This document shows, piece by piece, positions 25,454 through 33,537 of a stretch of DNA of 64,000 nucleotides (the first letter of the stretch is position 1; every line of letters starts with the position of its first letter). The notes under the pieces are model-generated. The model was not told the origin of the DNA. It made no database searches and was given only the letters and a program-made list of their open reading frames with translations. The stretch is from positions 310,001-374,000 of the forward strand of contig NZ_JONL01000001.1 in assembly GCF_000711735.1 (NCBI RefSeq), in the 5' to 3' direction. The DNA comes from Maridesulfovibrio frigidus DSM 17176. Lineage in GTDB: Bacteria; Desulfobacterota; Desulfovibrionia; Desulfovibrionales; Desulfovibrionaceae. Made by a program: the position numbers and the translations under genes.

Positions 25454-26386
25454 CTACTTGAGTACGAAAACAACCTTAGCATTTGCAAGTATGTTGTACT
25501 TCTGGTCATACGCAAAAACAGCAGAAGCATCAGTCGCACTTACAACCGCATCAGTAACATTCTGAACACTCTGGCCCTTTAAGATCATAGGAGACTTACT
25601 TCCCCATGATTCAAGTAAAGCCTTAGCCTTCTGCAAATCTGTGGTGTAACCGCCACAACCTCTTTCGATAAGTACCTGATTAAGCACCTTGGAAGGGTCA
25701 AACAGCACTTCATTTTTCTCGGTTAAAATGCGGTTAACTAGAGCTGGCTTGAAATCGAAAGCGCGGACATCCACGATTATGCCATCAACAGGAACAGCGA
25801 CAGCAGCTTCAATTTTGGCAGCAGCAGGAGCAGTGGTCTGAATTTCTTCTTTTGAAGGGGCTGGTGCTACAGTATCAGCAGTAGGCCCGGGGACAACCTT
25901 TATGTCGTCAAGAACAACTTCTGACTTAAACTCTGTCATTTCGCGAACACTAAGCTCATTTGGGCTCTTAATAATCATATCTTGAAAAGAACTGTATACA
26001 GAATCATTTCCATGCAGATTTAATCTTAAACAAACACGGGCGTACCCTTCTGTCCTGTCAAAATCTTCACCACAAGGAGCTGCACCGCGAAGTGTCCCCT
26101 GAACTGTAGTTCTAATAACTTCGCTGGAAAGCATACCGTCACGAACAGTAGTTTTACCAGTAAGTCTCAGCCCTTGAAAAATTTCAAGGAGCCTTTTCTG
26201 TGCAACGACTTCAGCTGCGCGTTTTGCTCTGTAGCGGCTCTGCCCAGCTTCGGATTCTCCAATAACCTGAATGTATCCTTTTTCAAAGATTTGATCAGGT
26301 CTTACAACTTCCACAATTTTATCTTGTGCAAGAGCAGTCCCTGCAAGCATGCAGAAAGCCAATATTGTAAGTATAGTTTTTTTCAT
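25454..26386 (-). CDS. LPP20-family (FlgP-like) exported protein
   Basis: This 310-residue protein has a cleavable signal peptide (ending ALA before QDK) without a lipobox Cys. An LPP20 domain spans about 30-145: GYIQVIGESEAGQSRYRAK, then RAAEVVAQKRLLEIFQGLRL and TTVQGTLRGA. It resembles FlgP of vibrios and campylobacters, which builds outer-membrane rings or disks around the flagellum. An Ala/Pro linker leads to a second domain (about 200-310) with FKPALVNRIL and GGYTTDLQKAKALL. The ATG at 26386 has CGGAGG 6 bases upstream, better than the longer start. No flagellar genes are nearby. Confidence 0.7.
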   Translation of the reverse strand: MKKTILTILAFCMLAGTALAQDKIVEVVRPDQIFEKGYIQVIGESEAGQSRYRAKRAAEVVAQKRLLEIFQGLRLTGKTTVRDGMLSSEVIRTTVQGTLRGAAPCGEDFDRTEGYARVCLRLNLHGNDSVYSSFQDMIIKSPNELSVREMTEFKSEVVLDDIKVVPGPTADTVAPAPSKEEIQTTAPAAAKIEAAVAVPVDGIIVDVRAFDFKPALVNRILTEKNEVLFDPSKVLNQVLIERGCGGYTTDLQKAKALLESWGSKSPMILKGQSVQNVTDAVVSATDASAVFAYDQKYNILANAKVVFVLK

Positions 26387-26399
26387 AATTTCCTCCGCG

Positions 26400-27605
26400 C
26401 TAGTAAACATTCATAACGTTACGAAGACGCATAAGCGAGAGAATGAGGTCAGCCCCATCCATATTGGCATCCGGGCGAAATGCTCCGGAAAGCTCAGTCT
26501 CCATCAAGTTTCTATTAACCACGGTGACAATAGCATTGTACCAAGCATCAGTAGTAGTCACATCCGGGTAAAGGGATCTGGTCTGACCCAAGTGCTGCGA
26601 AGACATAGACTCGTCTCCGGTAAGCTTGATCAAAACATCTTCCAGCACAAATGCTAGCTCTTTACGAGTCATAGGATCTGAAGGGTAAAATAAGAAAGCG
26701 TGTGTCTTCTGGTCGAACATAGGCTCAAGACCACGAACCTTCCACTTAATCACAGTCATGATTTCTGGCTCAAACATGTGATTTACGACATCAGCAGGTG
26801 TGAACTCAGCTTTTTTACCACTGTCAGGCGCTGGAATGCGGCCTGCAAATAGCCTATCAAGATGAAGCTCATCAACTAGAAGAGCGGCAACATCAGCTCT
26901 ATCTACAGAATCCTTAACAGCAATTTTCTTCGCAACATCGGTCAAAGTATAGTTACGCATTGCTCTCACGATTTTCTGCACGCGCTCATACAAAGCATTT
27001 GCTTTATCGTGCCACTTGCCGGGAGCCGCGCCTAAAACAACTCCAAGAAGCTCTTCCGACTTGCGGAATTCTCCACCCTTAAAGAAAGCTTCGGCCATGA
27101 AATAGTCTACAGCTTCGGTGTTACGGTAATAGATAAGGTCATCTTCTTGAACATTTTTAGCCATTTGCTTTGCATCGTGATGAAGGTCCTCAGCTCTGCT
27201 CAGCCACCCTCTGGAAGCAAGGTGAGTATAAACCCTTATTCCGGTAACATAGACACTGAATTTAGCAGCTTTGTCATCTGCTTCCGATACAGCTTTGTCG
27301 AACTGGTCGATAGCCCTTTCAGAATCAGCAGATTTATACCCGTGGTCAGTCTCTGCCGCTGCGCGTAAAGCATAAACTAAAGCCTTACCAGCTATTGCCC
27401 TAGCATATTCATCATCAAGAACAACAGCTCTTTCAAAGCGAAGGAACGCTTTATCCGTTTGTCCTTGATCAATAAGTTCCATCCCCATTAAGTAATGATG
27501 GGCCGGGTTATCCTCAATGTGCTGCGGCGTAACTTTTTTCGCACACCCCGCAAAGGAGAGGAGCAAAATTAACACTCCTAAAAATATCGCATATCTTCTC
27601 ATCAT
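26400..27605 (-). CDS. TPR lipoprotein with C-terminal SLH-like domain
   Basis: This 401-residue lipoprotein has Cys21 in LLLSFAGC, TPR-like helices at about 30-235 (HHYLMGMELIDQGQTDKAFL and repeats) and an SLH-like region at about 305-400 (FYPSDPMTRKELAFVLEDVL, YPDVTTTDAWYNAIVTVVN, GAFRPDANMDGADLILSLMR). SLH modules usually anchor proteins to peptidoglycan-linked polymers, so the protein may tie the outer membrane to the wall. AAGGAGG precedes the ATG. It starts the sub-operon read into the LPP20, AsmA and GNA1162-like genes. Confidence 0.7.
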   Translation of the reverse strand: MMRRYAIFLGVLILLLSFAGCAKKVTPQHIEDNPAHHYLMGMELIDQGQTDKAFLRFERAVVLDDEYARAIAGKALVYALRAAAETDHGYKSADSERAIDQFDKAVSEADDKAAKFSVYVTGIRVYTHLASRGWLSRAEDLHHDAKQMAKNVQEDDLIYYRNTEAVDYFMAEAFFKGGEFRKSEELLGVVLGAAPGKWHDKANALYERVQKIVRAMRNYTLTDVAKKIAVKDSVDRADVAALLVDELHLDRLFAGRIPAPDSGKKAEFTPADVVNHMFEPEIMTVIKWKVRGLEPMFDQKTHAFLFYPSDPMTRKELAFVLEDVLIKLTGDESMSSQHLGQTRSLYPDVTTTDAWYNAIVTVVNRNLMETELSGAFRPDANMDGADLILSLMRLRNVMNVY

Positions 27606-27680
27606 GGTGTCCTCCTTGCTGCGAAAAAAGTTTCAGCAACAATCATGGTTTACCTGTAAGATACATCAAAGGCATAAACA

Positions 27681-27715
27681 AGCGAGGGGAAAAGATTTAG
27701 CATCCACCCCTCGCT
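27681..27715. terminator. Hairpin between FlgT-like and SLH lipoprotein genes
   Basis: Perfect 9-bp stem AGCGAGGGG (27681-27689) with its complement at 27707-27715. On the minus strand it is followed by TGTTT, a poor U-tract. It may be a partial terminator that sets different expression for the two upstream genes, or a processing hairpin. Confidence 0.45.
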
Positions 27716-27729
27716 TATAATTCAGTTGA

Positions 27730-28839
27730 TTAAAACCCTTCTGGGTTTTCCCAAAGGAATTTTAGATTCCTGCCATCACTTTTACTCTTAAACCTTTCAA
27801 CTCCGAGATCTCTTAGCATTGTATCAAATCTTTTCATTAGATCTTCAGTGCGTAGATTGGACCAATAAACCATTTCCATATTTTTTGTGCTCTGCCTTTT
27901 TACATGCTTACGCACAAATCCAGGAACGTCCTGTACAGCTGTTTCCACAACTGTCACATCAGGGAATCCAAGGAAAGTAACTGCGTAGCGGAAACCTTCA
28001 CCTCTATCCAGTTCCGTCTCCATGTACTCAAGCATGTTTTTTGCGAGAGAAATGGAACTCCAATATACTTCTGAACGAGCAGCCTCTACTGCGTTTTCAT
28101 AACGCACAGCAGGCTTGCCGGACAGGTCTGCGTCAGTCTCTATAACCCGCTTTACTTCACCGACCTTAAGTTGATCGGAAAGACGTACACAGGACATATT
28201 CATGACAGGTCTTTTATTAGGAGGCAGATCAAGATCTACAGTTACAACATAATCAGCTTTAAGCATGCGACTATGTTTAATGGCCTTTTTAAGGTCCATA
28301 GTTCCTTCAATAGAGCTGTACTTTGCACGAGCAGTAGGCCAGTCGATTATCTCAAACTGGAAATTCTGCCCAAACACCTGCCCGACCGAATAAACTAGCT
28401 TCTTCATTGATTCCACTGGAACCGAATTGAAACCTTCAGCAGTGCTGAAAATCAACACCCTTGGATGTCCGGACATTTTTTGGAGAATACTGATTGTAGT
28501 ATAATCTTCAAAAAGCAATTCGCGGTTAACCTGGGCATCAATAGTTATGGTATAACCGTCCTCCGCAGTAGCGCCTTCGCTAATGACGGCATATGACGTG
28601 ACATAACCTTTTGCATGGCTGGTTATTTCATCCCGCACCAAAATTCCGGACTCAACAAGAGTAGCAGAATCAATAGCGGTGCCAATCTCAACCTCAACAG
28701 CTGTCCGCAATGCGGAGTTAAGAGCCTGATGGCGATCAACTCCTTCTCCCATAACCTGCACGGCAAGAGCTATTGAGGCTGTGAACAAAACTGCGAGAGT
28801 TAATGCCACCATTTGTGAGCATAATTTCAAGAAGGACAT
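27730..28839 (-). CDS. FlgT N-domain-like exported protein
   Basis: This 369-residue protein has a signal peptide (ending ALA before VQV). Residues 28-115 fit the FlgT N-terminal domain: MGEGVDRHQALNSALRTAVE, SGILVRDEITSHAKGYVTSY, DGYTITIDAQVN. A middle domain (about 125-260) starts HPRVLIFSTAEGF. The C-terminal domain (about 280-365) has a GFPD motif, VYW and MLRDLG, and resembles the C-terminal domain of the next upstream gene product. FlgT builds the H ring of sheathed flagella with FlgO and FlgP, but no flagellar genes are here. AGAGG precedes the ATG. Confidence 0.6.
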   Translation of the reverse strand: MSFLKLCSQMVALTLAVLFTASIALAVQVMGEGVDRHQALNSALRTAVEVEIGTAIDSATLVESGILVRDEITSHAKGYVTSYAVISEGATAEDGYTITIDAQVNRELLFEDYTTISILQKMSGHPRVLIFSTAEGFNSVPVESMKKLVYSVGQVFGQNFQFEIIDWPTARAKYSSIEGTMDLKKAIKHSRMLKADYVVTVDLDLPPNKRPVMNMSCVRLSDQLKVGEVKRVIETDADLSGKPAVRYENAVEAARSEVYWSSISLAKNMLEYMETELDRGEGFRYAVTFLGFPDVTVVETAVQDVPGFVRKHVKRQSTKNMEMVYWSNLRTEDLMKRFDTMLRDLGVERFKSKSDGRNLKFLWENPEGF

Positions 28840-28870
28840 AAACAGACCTCTTTACTGCTTTAAGGTAGAC

Positions 28871-29785
28871 TTACCAATCATTATTGCTTTTCTTCGTACG
28901 CTGTCTGACACTATGCTGCTTAACGATTTTAAGCTCATTGCCTGAAATGTACACACGGCCCTTCATGTTCATCTTTCTGAGCATGCGAACCATATTGCGC
29001 TTCAAGTGAGCGGAATCGATTGAGGACTTGTACCAGTACTCATGGTGTGAGGAAGTATTGAGAGCATTACTCTTAGGCCTGTGACTATCGTAACCAGTGT
29101 AGATAACGATGTAGTCTTCAATATCAAGCATATCGTCATCATTGAACCCATCAAAAATGAGAGTCCACTCAAGCAAACGACCGCTTGAACTAACTCCACC
29201 GCTACCACCGTCAGAAGAACCTCCATCAGGATGATACTGATCAAGTCTGTCACCAAGCACAGCGCCAACATCAGCACCGATAATCTTCGAAAGTTTACCT
29301 ACCGCCTCAAGCACATCATTTCTGCTGTAAGGAGATGGTACTAGTTGATACTGCTGCGGCTCAGATTCAAAGTTACCCATTCTTGCGCCATCATTAACAG
29401 ACAATAAACGGCCCTCTACACGAGCGGTAACACGAACACTGTTTGCATTTGATTTTACGTTTGGGTAGATGCTGAAAATTGTGAGCACATCAATTCCAGC
29501 ATCTTTAGCGATCTGAATCAATTCAGCGTCATTACGTCTGATGCGTCCTTGAGCATGTGTTTGGTGGGTGAGCGCTGTTTCATCGCGTACATCAAAGCCG
29601 CGATTTATCAGCTCGTTTGAAATTGAATTAAGCACCCGTTTAAAAACGCGAGAATCGCGCGGAATGGTGTCTTTATCTACATCTTCACCAACAATCATAA
29701 CTCTAGGTAGATCTGTTGCCAGCGCCAAAGATGGCACTACAAAAAAGCTCATCAAGGCAACAAAAAGTAAAATTGTTTTTTTCAT
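28871..29785 (-). CDS. CsgG/FlgO-like exported protein
   Basis: This 304-residue protein has a signal peptide (ending LALA before TDL). The N-domain (about 25-175) has an alpha/beta pattern like CsgG, LpoB or FlgO proteins: PRVMIVGEDVD, VLNSISNELINRGFDV, AGIDVLTIFSIYP, VTARVEGRLLSV. A Gly/Ser linker (about 190-205) leads to a C-terminal domain (IFDGFNDDDMLDIEDYIV, YWYKSSI, RMLRKMNMKGRVYISGNELKI) also seen in the neighbouring FlgT-like protein. AGGAGA precedes the ATG. It is the first gene of the eight-gene envelope cluster. The family call is from pattern and is tentative. Confidence 0.5.
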   Translation of the reverse strand: MKKTILLFVALMSFFVVPSLALATDLPRVMIVGEDVDKDTIPRDSRVFKRVLNSISNELINRGFDVRDETALTHQTHAQGRIRRNDAELIQIAKDAGIDVLTIFSIYPNVKSNANSVRVTARVEGRLLSVNDGARMGNFESEPQQYQLVPSPYSRNDVLEAVGKLSKIIGADVGAVLGDRLDQYHPDGGSSDGGSGGVSSSGRLLEWTLIFDGFNDDDMLDIEDYIVIYTGYDSHRPKSNALNTSSHHEYWYKSSIDSAHLKRNMVRMLRKMNMKGRVYISGNELKIVKQHSVRQRTKKSNNDW

Positions 29786-30218
29786 TTAAATCTCCTAAAT
29801 TTTAAAATTACTCCCAAGGACAGCCGAGCCTTCAAGGCAGGGCAACCCCAAAAAACTGAAACACCTTAAAAAGACGACTACTAATTAAGTAATAACCGTC
29901 CATCAAAAATATATTTTTAAATAAAAAATTGCCAACCAAACACCCCATACAAACATATACATACATTAAATCACACAGTTTAAGCAACCTTATCATATAA
30001 ATGATCTTCCAAAAAATAACCTTCAATGACATTTTTTAGACAAACATCAACCAATCCTGAAGCTAGGGATTGAAATATATAATCTTTCTGGTTAGAAGGT
30101 TTCTAATAACTTTTTCTATTTTATACATTGATTAATGAAAGATCAAAAAGCGAGGGGAAATAAACTGCAATCCCCCCCACGCATTACAAATACTAATTGC
30201 TATAGAGAGCCGACCTAC
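29786..30218. other. AT-rich intergenic region
   Basis: This region separates the envelope cluster (minus) from a CII-like gene (plus) and should contain both promoters. Near the minus-strand start there is a GC-richer patch (29815-29850) with a short GCCT-TGA-AGGC hairpin. At 30092-30106 TTAGAA-GGT-TTCTAA is a small inverted repeat followed by T-rich sequence. No ORF with a ribosome site was found and no known riboswitch was recognised. Confidence 0.4.
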
Positions 30219-30692
30219 ATGAAATCCAAAAAACAGAACACCGCAACCCAAACATGGGAAATGATGCAATGCGCCAGAGAATCCCTCGGCCAGACCTGCC
30301 TACAAAAAATATTTTCACGCGGCCAGACTCAGATAAACCGCTATTGCTCTACTCCCATCCATGAAGACCACCAGCGCAATCCATTTGATAGATTGCACCT
30401 TCTTTTTACAGAACTGGAGCAAGCGGGAGAAAGGGAACTGGTCATTGCTGCGCTGAACCATCTGGCAAGCACAGTAGGTTGCCGCGCGCAAGAAACGACT
30501 GAATATGTGCCTGACAAAATGACTGTCGCGGAAGAATGTCTTGATGATTATCCTGAGAAAGTCGAACTCGATAGGTTAATAACAATCAACGCATCGCCGG
30601 CAATAGTCCGTAGGCAGGGAGAGCACACTTGCCGGGAAATAATGGAAACAGTTATAAGCTATGAACAACACTGCGCCGAGCAGGATTACTAA
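30219..30692 (+). CDS. Phage CII-like regulatory protein
   Basis: A protein of 157 residues if started at the internal ATG (MKSKKQ); the frame is open for 28 more codons but the earlier ATG has no ribosome site. The central text (TWEMMQCARESLGQTCLQKIF, QINRYCSTP, HQRNPFDRLHLLFTELEQAG, IAALNHLASTVGC) resembles the short regulatory proteins of Desulfovibrio genomes annotated as phage CII-like, with a helix-turn-helix near 5-40. It may bind DNA. It stands alone, convergent with yajQ, and could be a leftover of a phage or a domesticated regulator. Confidence 0.45.
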   Translation: MKSKKQNTATQTWEMMQCARESLGQTCLQKIFSRGQTQINRYCSTPIHEDHQRNPFDRLHLLFTELEQAGERELVIAALNHLASTVGCRAQETTEYVPDKMTVAEECLDDYPEKVELDRLITINASPAIVRRQGEHTCREIMETVISYEQHCAEQDY

Positions 30693-30700
30693 AAATAAAA

Positions 30701-30738
30701 CCCGCCTGAGAATTACTAAACAGTATCTCTCAGGCGGG
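30701..30738. terminator. Bidirectional terminator between CII-like gene and yajQ
   Basis: 11-bp perfect stem CCCGCCTGAGA (30701-30711) with 30728-30738. On the minus strand it is followed by TTTTATTTTT, so it ends yajQ; on the plus strand it lies 8 bases after the CII-like stop and may serve it too. Confidence 0.8.
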
Positions 30739-30762
30739 CTCAAAATTATATTTTTAGGAAAA

Positions 30763-31254
30763 CTATTTCTTCATATTCGTAAACTGAAAAGGCATGTCCA
30801 GATCACAGTTCCTGACAAGAGTCATAACTTCCTGCAAGTCATCCAATTTCTTTCCAGTCACACGCACCTGCTCATCCTGAATCGCTGCCTGAACTTTAAT
30901 TTTAGTAGCTTTGATCATTTTAACAAGTTTTTTTGCGGTATCCTTATCAATCCCCTCTTTAAGCTTAACTTGCTGCTTAAGCTGCCCCTTTGAGGTTCCT
31001 TCAACTTCACCAAAGTCAATAATTCTAGAATCGACCTTACGTCTGGTAAAATGAGTAATAAGCATATCACGCACGGCTTTGATCTTCATATCATCGCCCG
31101 TGACAAGGCTAAGTGTATTATCTTTTTTACTAAGAGTAAGCTCAGTAGGCACCCCACGAAAATCATAACGGGTTTCGATCTCTTTGAGAACGTTATTAAC
31201 GGCGTTGTCCACTTCCTGCTGATCAACTTCACTGACAATATCAAAAGACGGCAT
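30763..31254 (-). CDS. yajQ: YajQ family nucleotide-binding protein
   Basis: This 163-residue cytoplasmic protein matches YajQ over its whole length: [72 protein letters not shown] cut here, and a terminal [10 protein letters not shown]. It has two ferredoxin-like halves; homologues bind nucleic acid and, in Xanthomonas, cyclic di-GMP. The ATG at 31254 is chosen over one 15 bases earlier because GGAGG lies 9 bases before it and the conserved start is MPSFD. Monocistronic. Confidence 0.93.
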   Translation of the reverse strand: MPSFDIVSEVDQQEVDNAVNNVLKEIETRYDFRGVPTELTLSKKDNTLSLVTGDDMKIKAVRDMLITHFTRRKVDSRIIDFGEVEGTSKGQLKQQVKLKEGIDKDTAKKLVKMIKATKIKVQAAIQDEQVRVTGKKLDDLQEVMTLVRNCDLDMPFQFTNMKK

Positions 31255-31557
31255 AAATATATCCTCCATATCATTAAATTAGACTTCATCTACATTCATC
31301 AAAATCAACTCTGTTATTTACCATTCCATTTGGCAGAGTCAAGTATTGAAAAAACACAATCAAAATATTTGGCTGACGTTTTCAAACCTCCGCCCGCACC
31401 TCTCGCCCATAAACACTCAAAATTGCACACCAATATTCTATAAAAAGCAAAAAAAACACCTTGATTTTATATTCAACAGAAAAAGGTTCAATAATCACAA
31501 ATTTGTGATATGTAGTTACTAGGTATGTTTTTTTTAACCTATGCAGGAGTGGGGCAA
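31255..31557. other. Divergent intergenic region, yajQ / octaheme operon
   Basis: About 300 AT-rich bases hold the promoters of yajQ (minus) and the cytochrome operon (plus). Apart from the perfect palindrome at 31494-31509 I see no RNA gene or ORF with a ribosome site. Confidence 0.45.
31494..31509. promoter_or_regulatory. Perfect 16-bp palindrome upstream of cytochrome operon
   Basis: ATCACAAATTTGTGAT is fully self-complementary and ends 48 bases before the octaheme cytochrome ATG. It contains TCACAA and TTGTGA halves as in CRP/FNR or Rex sites, but in the inside-out order, so no specific regulator can be named. It is well placed to act as an operator. Confidence 0.55.
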
Positions 31558-32844
31558 ATGAGAAAACTGTATGCGTTGTTAATTGTCTTAACGGCATTAA
31601 TGGCTTTTTGGGGATGTACAACAGAGGAACCTGTTGTAGATGTTGCTAAAATAACTTCACAACCAAAAGAATTTGTTGGATCAGAAACTTGTAAAACATG
31701 TCATCTAGAACATTACGACTCGTGGAAAGCTACAAATCACAGTCGCATGGCCCAGAATGCTAAACTTAACGTGGATGCATTCATTGTTGATATCAATGAC
31801 AAAACGATCAAGGCCGACTTCCAAAAATTAGCTGATATCGGCAAACTCAAACTTCCAGTCGATCAAATTTATTTCCCAACGAAAGACGAAATTTTGTACA
31901 CACTCGGTAACGAGTGGAAGCAGCGTTACATTGTTAAAAAGGATGGCATTTTATACATTTCGCCTATCCAGTTTAATACTGAAACAGGCCGCTGGGTGAA
32001 CTATCACGAAAAAGATTGGGACAAACGCCCATGGCTGCTCAAGTGTGGTGGTTGTCATACCACAGGAACAAAGCTTGATCCGAATGATATGTCGAAAAGT
32101 TCATTCACAGAACCGGGCGTTGGTTGTGAAGCCTGTCATGGCGCTGGTTCATGGCATACCGCGCTACCTAAAACTGCTGTATTTGAAAAGCGCGACACCA
32201 TCATCAATCCTGCGAAGCTTCCACGCGGCGTAGCCGTTCAGATTTGTGGTAGCTGTCATAACCGCGGTAAGTCTACCATGGAAAAAGGCGCTGGTTGGCC
32301 TGTTGGTTACACACCAGGTAAGGCTCTTGAAACTTACTACAAATCAACTTCATTCGCTGCTGGCGACAAGAAGCACATGTACCCGAATGAGTTCTCAAAA
32401 GGACATCATCAGCAGTACATCGATTGGCTGAAGTCTGAACATAGACGTGAAGGCGTAACTTGTACGTCATGTCATTTTGTTCATCAGTTGGGCATGCCTT
32501 CAACTCGCTTCCAGACAAAGGGCCAGGGATCTTCATCTTGTCTATCTTGTCATAAGCCTGCGAACCAGAACATGGCTCATTCCATTCACTCATTTGCGAA
32601 TTGCATCGGTTGTCATATGCCGAGAATCGCAAAGAGTGCGGAGTCGAAGGACATACACAGTCATGTATTCAAGACTCTGCTACCTTCCGGCACACTTGAG
32701 AACAAGGACATCCCGAACTCCTGTCAAAACTGTCATCGTCACAAGGATGATGATTTAGCTGAACTTCAGAAACGTTTCAAGATTCTGTCTTCAGTGCCTA
32801 GTCCTCGAGGCAAAGTCGTGGAGCCCATGAACGCCTACAAATAA
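31558..32844 (+). CDS. Octaheme cytochrome c lipoprotein
   Basis: This 428-residue protein has a lipobox (MAFWGC, Cys20) and eight CxxCH heme sites: CKTCH, CGGCH, CEACH, CGSCH, CTSCH, CLSCH, CIGCH and CQNCH. It should be anchored to a membrane facing the periplasm or outside. The ATG at 31558 has AGGAG about 8 bases upstream and puts the lipobox at the normal place. It leads an operon with a triheme membrane cytochrome and a cytochrome b, an arrangement like the Ohc complex reported in Desulfovibrio comparative genomics (attribution from memory). Role: electron exchange between quinones and periplasmic carriers. Confidence 0.88.
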   Translation: MRKLYALLIVLTALMAFWGCTTEEPVVDVAKITSQPKEFVGSETCKTCHLEHYDSWKATNHSRMAQNAKLNVDAFIVDINDKTIKADFQKLADIGKLKLPVDQIYFPTKDEILYTLGNEWKQRYIVKKDGILYISPIQFNTETGRWVNYHEKDWDKRPWLLKCGGCHTTGTKLDPNDMSKSSFTEPGVGCEACHGAGSWHTALPKTAVFEKRDTIINPAKLPRGVAVQICGSCHNRGKSTMEKGAGWPVGYTPGKALETYYKSTSFAAGDKKHMYPNEFSKGHHQQYIDWLKSEHRREGVTCTSCHFVHQLGMPSTRFQTKGQGSSSCLSCHKPANQNMAHSIHSFANCIGCHMPRIAKSAESKDIHSHVFKTLLPSGTLENKDIPNSCQNCHRHKDDDLAELQKRFKILSSVPSPRGKVVEPMNAYK

Positions 32845-32853
32845 GGGGTGATC

Positions 32854-33537
32854 ATGCAACGTAAACTGATACTATATGCCCTGCTCCTGATGGGAATTTT
32901 CCTCGCTGCGCCTTCATGGGCGCAGGAGGAAGTTACCTCAGGTTCATACCGGTACAAAGACCGGGAATCCAGCACGGGCGAATATGATAAATATGAAGTA
33001 AGGCCGGGACGGGGAACTCCGTTCCTCCAATGGAATAAAATACCTAAAGACGTCATCGGATACTCTCAAGGCAATGTTGATGTAAACAGGCCGGGAAATG
33101 TCAGCTTCAAGGCTGATGCACACGCTGGAATCGCAAATTACAGATTCAAGCGATGCGGCGATTGCCATGTAGAAGAAGCCAAAAACAACCGCCACGTAAC
33201 ACGGGCGGATATCTCTTGTCGTCAATGTCATGGAATGGAGCCGATTTCGGGAATAAATTATTATTACTCGCAATTGAATCCCATACGAAGACATGCATAC
33301 GTTTGTGCCAAGTGTCATCAAGGTGCCAGCGCATCATTTGCAAGATATCTGGTGCACGAGCCTAATCCCTTTGTTAAGGCAACACTTTCGGATTTTCCGA
33401 AGTTCTATTACTCCGCATGGGCAATGCTTTTGCTAGTTATAGTTACACTGGGATTTTTCCTGTCACACACAGGAATTTGGGTAATACGCGACCTATTCAC
33501 CAGAAAGCCAGAAAAGGGGGTGGATGATGAGGATTAG
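32854..33537 (+). CDS. Triheme cytochrome c, membrane anchored
   Basis: This 227-residue protein has a signal peptide (ending SWA before QEE) and three heme sites in the middle (CGDCH, CRQCH, CAKCH). A C-terminal membrane helix (AMLLLVIVTLGFFLSHTGIWV) is followed by a charged cytoplasmic tail. An ATG at 32854 follows AAGGGG by 5-6 bases; an in-frame GTG two codons earlier is too near that site. It starts 9 bases after the octaheme stop and overlaps the cytochrome b gene, so all three are one unit. It probably passes electrons between cytochrome b and the octaheme subunit. Confidence 0.85.
   Translation: MQRKLILYALLLMGIFLAAPSWAQEEVTSGSYRYKDRESSTGEYDKYEVRPGRGTPFLQWNKIPKDVIGYSQGNVDVNRPGNVSFKADAHAGIANYRFKRCGDCHVEEAKNNRHVTRADISCRQCHGMEPISGINYYYSQLNPIRRHAYVCAKCHQGASASFARYLVHEPNPFVKATLSDFPKFYYSAWAMLLLVIVTLGFFLSHTGIWVIRDLFTRKPEKGVDDED

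Noticed and set aside
29800-29880. Possible riboswitch in the leader of the envelope cluster
   Set aside because: The GC-rich patch has a small hairpin, but the cyclic di-GMP (GEMM) consensus does not fit on either strand.
30135-30218. 28-codon N-terminal extension of the CII-like gene
   Set aside because: No ribosome site before the first ATG, and the extension is unlike the rest of the protein.
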